The notes beneath the pieces are model-generated. The model saw nothing but the letters and a program-made list of their open reading frames with translations. It was not told the DNA's origin and made no database searches. Positions 1 to 6,066 of a stretch of 8,835 nt of DNA are shown here, piece by piece. The position numbers and the translations under genes were made by a program. This DNA is from Fimbriiglobus sp. Lineage in GTDB: Bacteria; Planctomycetota; Planctomycetia; Gemmatales; Gemmataceae. Positions within the stretch are counted from its first letter, which is position 1. Each line of letters begins with the position of its first letter. The stretch covers positions 1-8,835 of the forward strand of contig JANXTD010000489.1 of the NCBI GenBank assembly GCA_025352585.1, given 5' to 3'.

Positions 1-2
1 GT

Positions 3-140
3 CGGCGGCGGCTGGGCGACCGCGCGGAATCGCCGATTGCGACGGCCATCGCCGAGTTCGAGGTCGGGGAAGGAGTCTCGCGCGGCCCCGGCAAGTTGGG
101 CAGGAGAAGTCACGCTGGGGACCCGTTCGGAAAGCTCTAG
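3..140 (+). CDS. possible C-terminal tail of an upstream gene (partial)
   Basis: Reading frame 3 is open from the left edge to a TAG at 138-140. Its first 20 or so codons show the GC-rich third positions of the real genes here (peptide beginning RRRLGDRAESPIATAIAEFE). A 5-bp hairpin (GGGCG-AGA-CGCCC, 143-155) follows directly after the stop, which would suit the end of a gene. The last 20 residues look less protein-like, and another frame is also open across this stretch, so this is only a candidate. I do not recognise the peptide and cannot give a function. If it is real, the gene starts left of the window. Confidence 0.25.
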   Translation, partial: RRRLGDRAESPIATAIAEFEVGEGVSRGPGKLGRRSHAGDPFGKL

Positions 141-355
141 CGGGGCGAGACGCCCACCCAACGTCAACCCCAAAGAAGTCGGGGACTGTCAGTTCCGGCT
201 CGCCAGGAACCCGCGTCGTGCAACTCGCAACGCCGGCCGGGCAGTTCGCAATGTCGCCGCGCGGGAGTCACTACGAAACCGGCCCTGCCAGTTCGGGGCA
301 CGGGCTTTGCGTTGGGGCGGGTTCTGCGACCTGCTCCCCCAACCAAGGCTCCTCG
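141..355. other. intergenic region upstream of the glycosyltransferase gene
   Basis: No convincing gene is seen between the possible upstream stop at 138-140 and the GTG at 356. The downstream frame stays open upstream to an ATG at 218 (and another at 251), but that translation is low-complexity and unlike a protein N-terminus. The stretch holds four loosely similar CAGTTC/CAACTC elements near 190, 221, 242 and 289. A promoter for the downstream gene should lie here, but I cannot see a clear -35/-10 pair. Confidence 0.4.
345..348 (+). promoter_or_regulatory. ribosome binding site deciding the GTG start at 356
   Basis: AAGG lies 7 bases before GTG 356. The same AAGG-N7-start arrangement is seen before the amylase gene (6056-6059) and, on the minus strand, before lptE (8216-8219). 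This supports the GTG over the upstream ATGs. Confidence 0.5.
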
Positions 356-1747
356 GTGAACGCCCACGACCTGTACTTCGTCATCCCGACCTACCGCCTC
401 CGCGACGTGGGGGAGACCGTCGAGCAGTACGACGAGCACTTCTGGCGCAACGGCCACGCCCCCAAGATCATCGTTTTCGATGACAGCAGTCCGACGGCCC
501 AGGAGAAGTACTACCCGCTCCTCGAGAAGACCCGCACCCGCAACGACCTGTACTACGTCGGCCCGAAGGAGAAGGAGCAGTTCGCGGCCTACCTCGGCCG
601 GCGGCTCCGCGACAAGCGGCTCGACGGCCTCGTCAAGAACCTGTTCCGCCCCAGCTACGGCGGCAACCGCAACTTCGCACTCATGTACACCCTCGGGGGG
701 CTGGTCATCTCCGCCGACGACGACATGCGGCCCTACGCGCTCGTTGAGCCGAGCCTGGAGTCGCTGGGCGACGGCGAAGTCAGCCGCGGCCGGTTGCACA
801 AGGCCGGCGGGGGCGGCTACGTCCGGAAGTCCTTCGACATCGTCGGCTCGTTCCTCGACGTGCTCGGCAAGACGGTGTCGGAGCTGCCGGCCAACTACGA
901 CCGTGGCGAACTCCTGATCGACACCGCGATGGACCTCGAGACGAACGCCAGCAAGGGGCTGGCCCGCGAGAACTCGCTGGTCCTGGAGCGCGGCGCGGTC
1001 CCCGGCGACGCCGTCGTGAAGATGGCCCAGACCTTCCGCTCCGGCACCAACGACATCGACGCCCTCGACTTCGCCGACCTGTTCCTCGAGAACGAGGACC
1101 AAGTCGACCCCGACGAGTTGAACGAACTGTACGTGCTGGTCAAATTCCGGCCGGCGGTCACCAACAAGAATTGGCGCATGGACTGCGGCGTCGCGGGCTA
1201 CGATAACACCTTCGGCCTGCCGCCGTTCTTCCCCACGCGGCTACGCTTCGAGGACTACATCTACCGGCTGTGGGTGCAGCAACCCGGCGTCGCGGCCGCG
1301 CACGTCGATGCGGCGCAGAACCACACCAAGTCGAACTACATGCGCAACCCCGTGGCCGCGGAGATCTTCAACGAGGAGGTGTGCAACCTGCTGAAGCGCA
1401 AGCTCAAGGACTCGGTGTCGCGCGTGGACGACCTGACGGTCGGCTTCGACTACGAGGGCGAGGTGACCGCCGACGACGCCCACCAGATTCTGGACAAGGT
1501 GGCGGCGATGCACTCGCGGGCGCTCGAGGCGGCGGGCCGGGCGGCCAGGCCGGAGCGGGCCGACGCCCTGCGGCTGTTCGCGGCCAACTTGCACAAGGGC
1601 TTCTACGCCTTCGAGACAGACTTCTTCCAGCAGAACCTGCTCCGCATCGTGGACGACGTGGTCACCATTATCAAGGGCTCGATCGAGTTGTGGCCGACCT
1701 TGGTCGAGATCGGCTACTTCGAGAAGGACCGCCACGGCCTGCCGTAA
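356..1747 (+). CDS. glycosyltransferase family 2-like protein (GT-A fold)
   Basis: Probable nucleotide-sugar-dependent glycosyltransferase, cytoplasmic, 463 residues, acceptor unknown. The N-terminus reads YFVIPTYRLRD, typical of the first strand and loop of GT2 enzymes. It is followed by FDDSS (D42-D43), a GGNRN segment, and ADDDM (D121-D123), which fits the metal-binding DxD motif. RFEDYIYR (E299-D300) resembles the ED catalytic-base motif of GT2 enzymes, and a histidine (H323, NHTKSNY) follows. The last 120 or so residues look helical and match no domain I know. There is no signal peptide or membrane segment. The GTG at 356 is chosen because AAGG (345-348) lies 7 bases before it and the recognisable fold begins within ten residues; starts at 218 or 251 would add an implausible low-complexity leader. 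It is convergent with the next gene. The fold call is fairly safe, the exact activity is not. Confidence 0.72.
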   Translation: MNAHDLYFVIPTYRLRDVGETVEQYDEHFWRNGHAPKIIVFDDSSPTAQEKYYPLLEKTRTRNDLYYVGPKEKEQFAAYLGRRLRDKRLDGLVKNLFRPSYGGNRNFALMYTLGGLVISADDDMRPYALVEPSLESLGDGEVSRGRLHKAGGGGYVRKSFDIVGSFLDVLGKTVSELPANYDRGELLIDTAMDLETNASKGLARENSLVLERGAVPGDAVVKMAQTFRSGTNDIDALDFADLFLENEDQVDPDELNELYVLVKFRPAVTNKNWRMDCGVAGYDNTFGLPPFFPTRLRFEDYIYRLWVQQPGVAAAHVDAAQNHTKSNYMRNPVAAEIFNEEVCNLLKRKLKDSVSRVDDLTVGFDYEGEVTADDAHQILDKVAAMHSRALEAAGRAARPERADALRLFAANLHKGFYAFETDFFQQNLLRIVDDVVTIIKGSIELWPTLVEIGYFEKDRHGLP

Positions 1748-1761
1748 GTCAAGGTCGCCAA

Positions 1762-1788
1762 CCAGCGCAAGACGTGAGCGTCCGCTGG
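1762..1788. terminator. bulged hairpin between convergent genes, possible bidirectional terminator
   Basis: An outer stem CCAGCG/CGCTGG (1762-1767 with 1783-1788) encloses a 3-base bulge (CAA, 1768-1770), an inner stem GACG/CGTC (1771-1774 with 1779-1782) and a TGAG loop. It sits between the glycosyltransferase stop at 1747 and the stop of the minus-strand gene at 1802, where a shared terminator would be expected. There is no T-tract on either side, so it is not a textbook intrinsic terminator; its right end touches a dispersed repeat. Confidence 0.4.
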
Positions 1789-1805
1789 CGAGCCGGCCGC
1801 GTCAG
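1787..1805. repeat. dispersed repeat, copy 1 (GGCGAGCCGG core)
   Basis: GGCGAGCCGGCCGCGTCAG matches 4061-4079 (GGCGAGCCGGAGGCGTCAG) at 17 of 19 positions. This copy overlaps the stop codon of the minus-strand gene (TCA at 1802-1804). Both copies also have CGTGAGCG close by (1773-1780 here). I believe repeats of this kind are common between genes in Gemmata-type genomes, but that is recollection, not something the window proves. Confidence 0.5.
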
Positions 1806-2188
1806 TCGTACGCGAGGAACTCGACGGCTTTGAACGCCTTGTCGCCCGTCAGCGGGCAGACTCTCATCGCCTCGACCGACGGGATCGCCGGCAGCGGCCC
1901 CTCGACGTTGGGGAACTTGTAGAGCTTCAGCGTCTCGCCGGTGCGGTGGTCCCTGACTGTCGCCGCCGGCTTCGGCTCGGCCTGGCCCCGCGGCCACTGG
2001 AGGTAGACGAACTTCTTCGACGCCGGGTCGAACGCGGTCCACTGCTCGAAGCGCTGCCCGCCGCCGAAGTTGACCTCATAGTTGACGACCTCCTCGCCCT
2101 TCTTGGCCGTGACCTTGTAGCCGGTCCCGGCGTAGCTAGTCGAGGCGGTCACGGCGACGAGGGCGGCCGCGAGAATGCGAACGATCAT
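1802..2188 (-). CDS. small secreted protein of unknown function
   Basis: A 128-residue protein that I do not recognise. The N-terminus is a clear Sec signal peptide: MIVR, a hydrophobic stretch (residues 5-14, ILAAALVAVT), then STSYA with probable cleavage after A20. The mature part of about 108 residues looks beta-rich and soluble, with aromatic positions around FEQW and KFVYLQW, one cysteine (C111, RVCPLTGDKAF) and no lipobox, so it is probably periplasmic or exported. The ATG at 2188 is well supported: GAGG lies 7 bases upstream (2196-2199) and a conserved promoter-like motif lies 35 bases upstream. It is convergent with the glycosyltransferase and divergent from deoC, so it is probably transcribed alone. 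The stop codon lies inside a dispersed repeat. Being a real gene is likely; no function can be given. Confidence 0.78.
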   Translation of the reverse strand: MIVRILAAALVAVTASTSYAGTGYKVTAKKGEEVVNYEVNFGGGQRFEQWTAFDPASKKFVYLQWPRGQAEPKPAATVRDHRTGETLKLYKFPNVEGPLPAIPSVEAMRVCPLTGDKAFKAVEFLAYD

Positions 2189-2199
2189 GAGGAGTCCTC
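2189..2199 (-). promoter_or_regulatory. ribosome binding site inside an 11-bp palindrome
   Basis: GAGGAGTCCTC is an odd-length perfect palindrome (5-bp arms, one central base) directly against the start codon of the small secreted protein. On the minus strand the distal arm supplies GAGG (2196-2199), 7 bases before ATG 2188. The ribosome-binding role is credible; whether the palindrome itself matters is unknown. Confidence 0.5.
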
Positions 2200-2223
2200 G
2201 GGGGGCGTTGGGAAGTCCGCGGG

Positions 2224-2235
2224 GTCAGTTTACGC
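2224..2235 (-). promoter_or_regulatory. candidate promoter motif GCGTAAACTGAC, copy 1
   Basis: On the minus strand this reads GCGTAAACTGAC and ends 35 bases before ATG 2188. The identical 12-mer occurs at 6030-6041, 34 bases before the ATPase start at 5995. TAAACT (2227-2232) could serve as a -10 box; 17 bases further upstream TGGTCG is a weak -35 candidate (3 of 6 to TTGACA). A transcript would start near 2220 with a leader of about 30 bases. The match is seen directly; the promoter role is inference. Confidence 0.45.
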
Positions 2236-2347
2236 CGGCCCCCCGCACGCGACCACCGAGCGTTACTCGGCCGTGACACTCGGCACCGGGGGCTGGGCGA
2301 CGCGGGCCTCCGTGGCGACAATGCCAGCCCTGAACGCCGCCGCCCCC

Positions 2348-2351
2348 GGAG
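2348..2351 (+). promoter_or_regulatory. ribosome binding site of deoC
   Basis: GGAG lies 9 bases before the ATG at 2361, in the 172-base divergent region shared with the minus-strand secreted protein gene. A small hairpin (CCGAG-CGTTA-CTCGG, 2256-2270) lies further upstream. I see no clear -35/-10 pair for this gene. Confidence 0.5.
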
Positions 2352-2360
2352 CCGACGCCC

Positions 2361-3050
2361 ATGCCGACCGCTGTCACCCTCGCCGAGCTGGCGAAGATGT
2401 TCGACCACTCGCTGTTGCAGCCCAACCTCACCGACGCCGACCTCGTCGCCGGGCTGCTGGTGGCGCGGGAGTACAACGTGGCGTCGGTCTGCATCAAGCC
2501 CTACGCCGTGCGGCTCGCGGCCAAACTGCTCGCCGGGTCCACAGTGCAGGCGAGTACGACGATCGGCTTCCCGCACGGCGGCCACGTCACCAAGATCAAA
2601 GTCGCCGAGAGCGAAATCGCTCTGAATGACGGGGCGACCGAACTCGACATGGTCGTCAACATCGGCAAGGTGCTCTCCGGCGAGTGGGGTTACGTCGCCA
2701 GTGACATCGCCGCGGTGGTGCAAGTCGCCCACGCGGCCGGGGCCAAGGTGAAAGTGATCTTCGAGAACTCGTACCTTCAGGACGCCCACAAAATCGAGCT
2801 GTGCAAGATTTGCGGCGACGTGCGGGCCGACTGGGTCAAGACCTCGACCGGCTACGGCGAGTCCGGGGCGACGACCGACGACTTGGTCCTGATGCGGAAG
2901 CACAGCCCCGCCCACGTCCAGGTCAAGGCGGCCGGCGGCGTGCGGACTTACGAGCGGCTTCTGGAGGTGCGGGCGATCGGCGTCACCCGCGTCGGGGCGA
3001 CGGCGACCAAGGTCATCCTCGACGAGGCGCGGGCCAAGATGGCGTCTTGA
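2361..3050 (+). CDS. deoC: deoxyribose-phosphate aldolase
   Basis: Class I aldolase that reversibly cleaves 2-deoxy-D-ribose 5-phosphate to acetaldehyde and glyceraldehyde 3-phosphate, the last step in using DNA-derived deoxynucleosides; cytoplasmic. The 229 residues are a usual length for the short bacterial form. Family motifs run in order: FDHSLLQP (D15; usually DHTLL), SVCIKPY (40s), GFPHGGH (69-75), ELDMVVNIG with catalytic D96, VKTSTGYG with the Schiff-base lysine K160, VKAAGG with the second active-site lysine K189, and a phosphate-binding VGAT near 211. D96, K160 and K189 correspond to D102, K167 and K201 of the E. coli enzyme. The start has GGAG 9 bases upstream. No nucleoside phosphorylase or deoxyribose regulator is adjacent, and no microcompartment shell gene lies in the window, so it looks like a lone housekeeping gene. 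Its stop is one base from that of the convergent ATP-grasp gene. Confidence 0.95.
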   Translation: MPTAVTLAELAKMFDHSLLQPNLTDADLVAGLLVAREYNVASVCIKPYAVRLAAKLLAGSTVQASTTIGFPHGGHVTKIKVAESEIALNDGATELDMVVNIGKVLSGEWGYVASDIAAVVQVAHAAGAKVKVIFENSYLQDAHKIELCKICGDVRADWVKTSTGYGESGATTDDLVLMRKHSPAHVQVKAAGGVRTYERLLEVRAIGVTRVGATATKVILDEARAKMAS

Positions 3051-3051
3051 C

Positions 3052-4041
3052 TCAGGCGAAGCGAGTGACGGTGCCGTCGGGCGTGAAGCGGACGCCGCCG
3101 CCGTCCCAGCGGATTCGCACGTCCGACGCGCCGTTGCACACGTCCCACAGCTTCGCCATCAGGTTGTCGCCGGTCATCGCCCGCAGGCCGACGTACGACG
3201 TGGTGAGCCGCGGGTTGATCTCGATGGCGAAGTCGCCGCCGCCGTCGGCCGCGTCCCCGAGGACGAGGTCAACGCCGACGTACCCGGCCAGCCCCGGCAC
3301 CGCGTCGATGGCCCGCCGGGCGAGCTTGACCGCGCGCAGGGTCAGGCCGTCGGGCAGGGGGATTTCGCCGCCGAGGTAGGTGAAGTGGCTGTCGTCGGCG
3401 AGGCGCTGGAAGCCCGGCAGCAGCGGCACGACGCAGTTCGGCCCCACCAGGAACGACACGCTCGCGGCGACGCCGGGGACGAAGGGCTGGGCGAGGAGTT
3501 GGGCTAGAGGGACACCGTCGAGTTCGCCGGCCTTCTTCAAAGCGTCCCACTGAGCGACGGTGTCAATTCGCCGAACGGCGACGGAGCCGGCCCCGTGGTT
3601 GTGCTTGGCGACGAAAGGGAAGTCGGGCGGCTCGACACTAAGGGGATGAGCCGCCGGAGTTGGGACGCCGGCATCTTGCCAAACGCCGGCAAGTCGCCCC
3701 TTGTCCCCCGTGATGTCTGACGCACTGCCGGAGGCGTTCAGCAGACGCCGCACGCCGTTCTCTCCCGCCCAGTACAACCGCGCTACGAGTAAGCGATCGG
3801 TTTCCGGTGCGATCACCAGCGTCGCGTCGGTCTCCGCGACGAACTGGGCGAACTCGCCGTACTCCCCCTTGGGCCGAACGCCCGTCATCGTCCGCACGGT
3901 CACGCCGGGGATGCGCTCGAAGTCGGCGACGCACGCGGAGCGCATCGCGTTGCCCTCGCGCCACAGCGAGTGGGCGGGGTCGGCGGGGTCGCGGCCGATC
4001 CCGAGGGCGGTGCAGTACTCGTAGACGAAGACGGTCGGCAT
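3052..4041 (-). CDS. ATP-grasp superfamily ligase (COG1821-like, possible cofactor biosynthesis)
   Basis: ATP-dependent carboxylate-amine ligase of the ATP-grasp fold, 329 residues, cytoplasmic; substrate not determined. Visible features: a Rossmann-like N-terminal part (MPTVFVYEYC, VIAPETD at 76-82), DITGDK with K114, nucleotide-binding K146 in FVAKHNHGAGS, D258 in GYVGVDLV, and the Mg-binding pair E274 and N276 in AIEINPRLTTSYVGLR. The overall look recalls COG1821 proteins, which include archaeal tyramine-glutamate ligase (MfnD, methanofuran synthesis); bacteria with tetrahydromethanopterin-linked C1 metabolism, including planctomycetes, carry relatives. That link is inference, because no C1 gene is present here. 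The frame is open to a GTG at 4086, but those 15 codons translate a palindromic repeat, so the ATG at 4041 is preferred. It lies 73 bases behind the ATPase stop on the same strand and could be co-transcribed; there is no clear ribosome binding site. Confidence 0.8.
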   Translation of the reverse strand: MPTVFVYEYCTALGIGRDPADPAHSLWREGNAMRSACVADFERIPGVTVRTMTGVRPKGEYGEFAQFVAETDATLVIAPETDRLLVARLYWAGENGVRRLLNASGSASDITGDKGRLAGVWQDAGVPTPAAHPLSVEPPDFPFVAKHNHGAGSVAVRRIDTVAQWDALKKAGELDGVPLAQLLAQPFVPGVAASVSFLVGPNCVVPLLPGFQRLADDSHFTYLGGEIPLPDGLTLRAVKLARRAIDAVPGLAGYVGVDLVLGDAADGGGDFAIEINPRLTTSYVGLRAMTGDNLMAKLWDVCNGASDVRIRWDGGGVRFTPDGTVTRFA

Positions 4042-4048
4042 GGCGGGG

Positions 4049-4054
4049 GTTTTA
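4049..4054 (-). promoter_or_regulatory. possible -10 box just before the ATP-grasp start (leaderless candidate)
   Basis: On the minus strand TAAAAC, within CGTAAAAC, ends 7 bases before ATG 4041. It shares CGTAAA with the two GCGTAAACTGAC motifs. At this spacing transcription would begin at or near the start codon, giving a leaderless message, which would fit the missing ribosome binding site. This is weak evidence from one short AT-rich string in GC-rich DNA. Confidence 0.2.
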
Positions 4055-4060
4055 CGACTT

Positions 4061-4094
4061 GGCGAGCCGGAGGCGTCAGCGCTCACGCTTCCGG
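4061..4094. repeat. palindromic intergenic repeat, copy 2 of the GGCGAGCCGG element
   Basis: 4061-4079 matches 1787-1805 at 17 of 19 positions. From 4067 to 4094 the sequence is a 28-base near-perfect palindrome: CCGGAGGCGTCAGC pairs with GCTCACGCTTCCGG, with 12 Watson-Crick pairs, one G-T wobble and one C-C mismatch. CGTGAGCG, also found beside copy 1, is in its minus-strand half. It lies between the ATPase stop (4115) and the ATP-grasp start (4041), and could act as a transcript-end or processing structure, or be a passive REP-like element. There is no T-tract. Confidence 0.6.
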
Positions 4095-4114
4095 GTCGCC
4101 GGGGCTTCCGCCGG

Positions 4115-5995
4115 TTAGTAGTCGGTCAGCGACTTGGGCGGGAACGCCATGCGCAACGCGTTGAGCACCGCCAGCACGTCGATCACTTCCTGGAACACCG
4201 CCCCGGCCACCGGCGGCAAGTAGCCGGCCGCGGCGACGGTCATGCCCAGGATACTCAAGGCCATGCCGCCGACGGCGCTTTGCAGGGCGATCGTCCGCAG
4301 CCGGTGGCTGATGTGCAGCAACTCGTCCACTTTGCGCAGGGTCGCGTCGAGGATGACCGCGCCGGCGGCCTCGGCCGTGATGTCGCTGTCCTGGCCGAAG
4401 GCGACGCCCACCGTCGCCGCGGTCAAGGCCGGGGCGTCGTTGATGCCGTCGCCCAGGAAGACGGTCTCGGCCTTCGCCGTCTCCCGCCGGACAATGTCGA
4501 GCTTCTGCTCCGGCGTCTGGCTCGCGAAAACTTCGGTGATGCCGACCTGCTTCGCCAGGAACTCGCTTTCGGAGGCGCGGTCGCCGGACACCAGCAGCAC
4601 GCGGTCGAACTGGTGCTTGCGGCCGAGGTGTTCGATGAAGGTCTTGCCGCCCGCGCGGGCCTGGTCGCGGAAGCGGAACGTCCCGGCGAGCTTGCCGTCC
4701 ACGAGCGCCACGCACTCCATACCACCGACCTCCGGCGGCAACCCGGCGATCACCGCGGGGTCGGACGCTGGCAACTTGCCACGGCTGGTCACGCGGACGG
4801 CCCGGCCGTTGACGACACCCGTCAGCCCCTGGCCCGGCTTCTCGCCGACCTCGCTGGCGTTCTGCGTCGGCAGTTTCGCCAGCGCCGCCGCGTCGAGGAC
4901 TGCGCCAGCCAGTGGGTGCTTCGAGTAGCGTTCGAGGCTCGCCACGAGAGCCAACACGTCGGCGCGGTCGAAGCCGGGGGCGACGACGAGTTCGGCCAGT
5001 GAGGGCTTGCCGTAGGTCAGCGTGCCGGTCTTGTCGAAGATCGCCACTTTGCACCGGCCCACGCGCTCGAGCACCGCCGGGTCTTTGATGATGATGCCCC
5101 GCCGGGCCGCCAGCGACACCGCGCCGATCAAGGCGACGGGGATGGCGATCAAGAGCGGGCACGGCGTCGCCACGACGACGACGGCCAGGAAGCGGTGCGG
5201 GTCGCCGCTGATCGCCCACGCCACCAGCGCGATGCCGACGGCGACGGGCGTGTACACCGCGCCGAGTTGGTCGCCCAGCCGGCGTAGCCGCGGCCGGCGC
5301 TGCTCGGCGTCCTGCATCACGCGCATGATCTTGGCGTAGCGCGAGTCGGTCGGCAGGTGATCGACGCGCACCGTCAACGCCGACGCCCCGTTGACCGCCC
5401 CGGAGATGACCGCCGCGCCGACCGCCTTGGCCATCTCGTAAGGCTCGCCGGTCAGGAACGCCTCGTTCATCGTGCCGTGCCCCTCGACGACCGTGCCGTC
5501 GGCCGGGCAAATCTCGTGCGGGAAGATCACGACCTCGTCGCCGACCGCTACCGCGTCGAGCGGCGCGTCGGTCAGCACGCCGTTCACGCGGCGGTGGGCC
5601 ACCGACGGCAACCGGCCGGCCAGCGCCGCCAGCACCGCCGACGCCCGCCGCACGGCGAAGGCCTCGAGCGCCTGGCCGCCGGAGAGCATCAGCACGACCA
5701 GCGTGCCGGCGAGGTACTCGCCCAGCAGCACCGACGCGACGATGGAGATGCCGGCGAGCAAGTCCGAGCCGAACTGGCCGCGCGCCAGCGCCCCCAGCAG
5801 CCCGACGACCAGCGGCAACCCGCCCAACGCCAGCGCGACGAACAGCGGCCAGTCGGCGACGGCGGCGGTCGCCGACGGCACGGCGAAGCGCAAGACGAGG
5901 TGCAGGGCGATGGCCACCACGGCGAGGGTCGCGGCGGCGATCTCGAAGCGGCCGGCGGTGTCGTTGAGTTTCGCGGGCGGCGGCTTCTGCGGCAT
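4115..5995 (-). CDS. heavy-metal P-type ATPase, probable P1B-5 (Ni/Fe type)
   Basis: Inner-membrane, ATP-driven exporter of transition-metal ions, 626 residues from ATG 5995. Motifs in order: actuator-domain TGEP (182-185); TPCPL (277-281) in the membrane metal site; phosphorylated D321 in DKTGTLT; SKHPLAG (358-364), the HP motif of metal P-type ATPases; GDGINDAP (515-522). Hydrophobic segments lie near 19-38, 50-70, 78-107, 246-262, 268-292, 572-592 and 594-615. TPCP in place of CPC, together with QEVID (602-606) in the last helix, fits what I recall of subclass P1B-5 (QExxD), whose studied member Nia moves nickel and iron. There is no N-terminal CxxC metal-binding domain and no C-terminal hemerythrin-like extension. 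The frame stays open to a GTG at 6052, but ATG 5995 is preferred because the extension would cover the putative promoter; no strong ribosome binding site is seen. Family certain, metal uncertain. Confidence 0.93.
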   Translation of the reverse strand: MPQKPPPAKLNDTAGRFEIAAATLAVVAIALHLVLRFAVPSATAAVADWPLFVALALGGLPLVVGLLGALARGQFGSDLLAGISIVASVLLGEYLAGTLVVLMLSGGQALEAFAVRRASAVLAALAGRLPSVAHRRVNGVLTDAPLDAVAVGDEVVIFPHEICPADGTVVEGHGTMNEAFLTGEPYEMAKAVGAAVISGAVNGASALTVRVDHLPTDSRYAKIMRVMQDAEQRRPRLRRLGDQLGAVYTPVAVGIALVAWAISGDPHRFLAVVVVATPCPLLIAIPVALIGAVSLAARRGIIIKDPAVLERVGRCKVAIFDKTGTLTYGKPSLAELVVAPGFDRADVLALVASLERYSKHPLAGAVLDAAALAKLPTQNASEVGEKPGQGLTGVVNGRAVRVTSRGKLPASDPAVIAGLPPEVGGMECVALVDGKLAGTFRFRDQARAGGKTFIEHLGRKHQFDRVLLVSGDRASESEFLAKQVGITEVFASQTPEQKLDIVRRETAKAETVFLGDGINDAPALTAATVGVAFGQDSDITAEAAGAVILDATLRKVDELLHISHRLRTIALQSAVGGMALSILGMTVAAAGYLPPVAGAVFQEVIDVLAVLNALRMAFPPKSLTDY

Positions 5996-6029
5996 GGGTT
6001 CTGCTCTGGCGGCGGCGGACGGGACCGCT

Positions 6030-6041
6030 GTCAGTTTACGC
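6030..6041 (-). promoter_or_regulatory. candidate promoter motif GCGTAAACTGAC, copy 2
   Basis: Identical on the minus strand to 2224-2235. It ends 34 bases before the ATPase ATG at 5995, almost the same spacing as copy 1 to its gene. TAAACT (6033-6038) is the -10 candidate; I see no good -35 at 17 bases. It lies in the 71-base divergent region shared with the amylase gene. Confidence 0.45.
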
Positions 6042-6055
6042 GAACAACCCACGAC

Positions 6056-6059
6056 AAGG
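6056..6059 (+). promoter_or_regulatory. ribosome binding site of the amylase gene
   Basis: AAGG lies 7 bases before ATG 6067, the same arrangement as at 345-348 and (minus strand) 8216-8219. Confidence 0.5.
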
Positions 6060-6066
6060 CGGGACG

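Noticed and set aside
164..1102. 312-codon minus-strand frame over the start of the glycosyltransferase gene
   Set aside because: Antisense shadow of a frame with DDSS, DxD and ED motifs; its own peptide has no recognisable features.
2361..3050. deoC as part of a bacterial microcompartment locus
   Set aside because: Planctomycete microcompartment clusters can carry a DeoC-like aldolase, but no shell protein, PduL or aldehyde dehydrogenase gene is in this window.
4042..4086. 15-codon N-terminal extension of the ATP-grasp gene from GTG 4086
   Set aside because: The codons translate a palindromic repeat, while the conserved fold starts at ATG 4041.
4040..5002. 320-codon plus-strand frame opposite the ATPase
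   Set aside because: Antisense, low-complexity peptide rich in R, G, D and A; no ribosome binding site and no domain.
4083..5510. 475-codon minus-strand frame overlapping the P-type ATPase
   Set aside because: Arginine/glycine-rich low-complexity translation in another frame of the same strand; all P-type ATPase motifs are in the 4115-5995 frame.
5996..6052. 19-codon N-terminal extension of the ATPase from GTG 6052
   Set aside because: It would place the shared GCGTAAACTGAC motif inside the gene; ATG 5995 gives a normal short cytoplasmic N-terminus.
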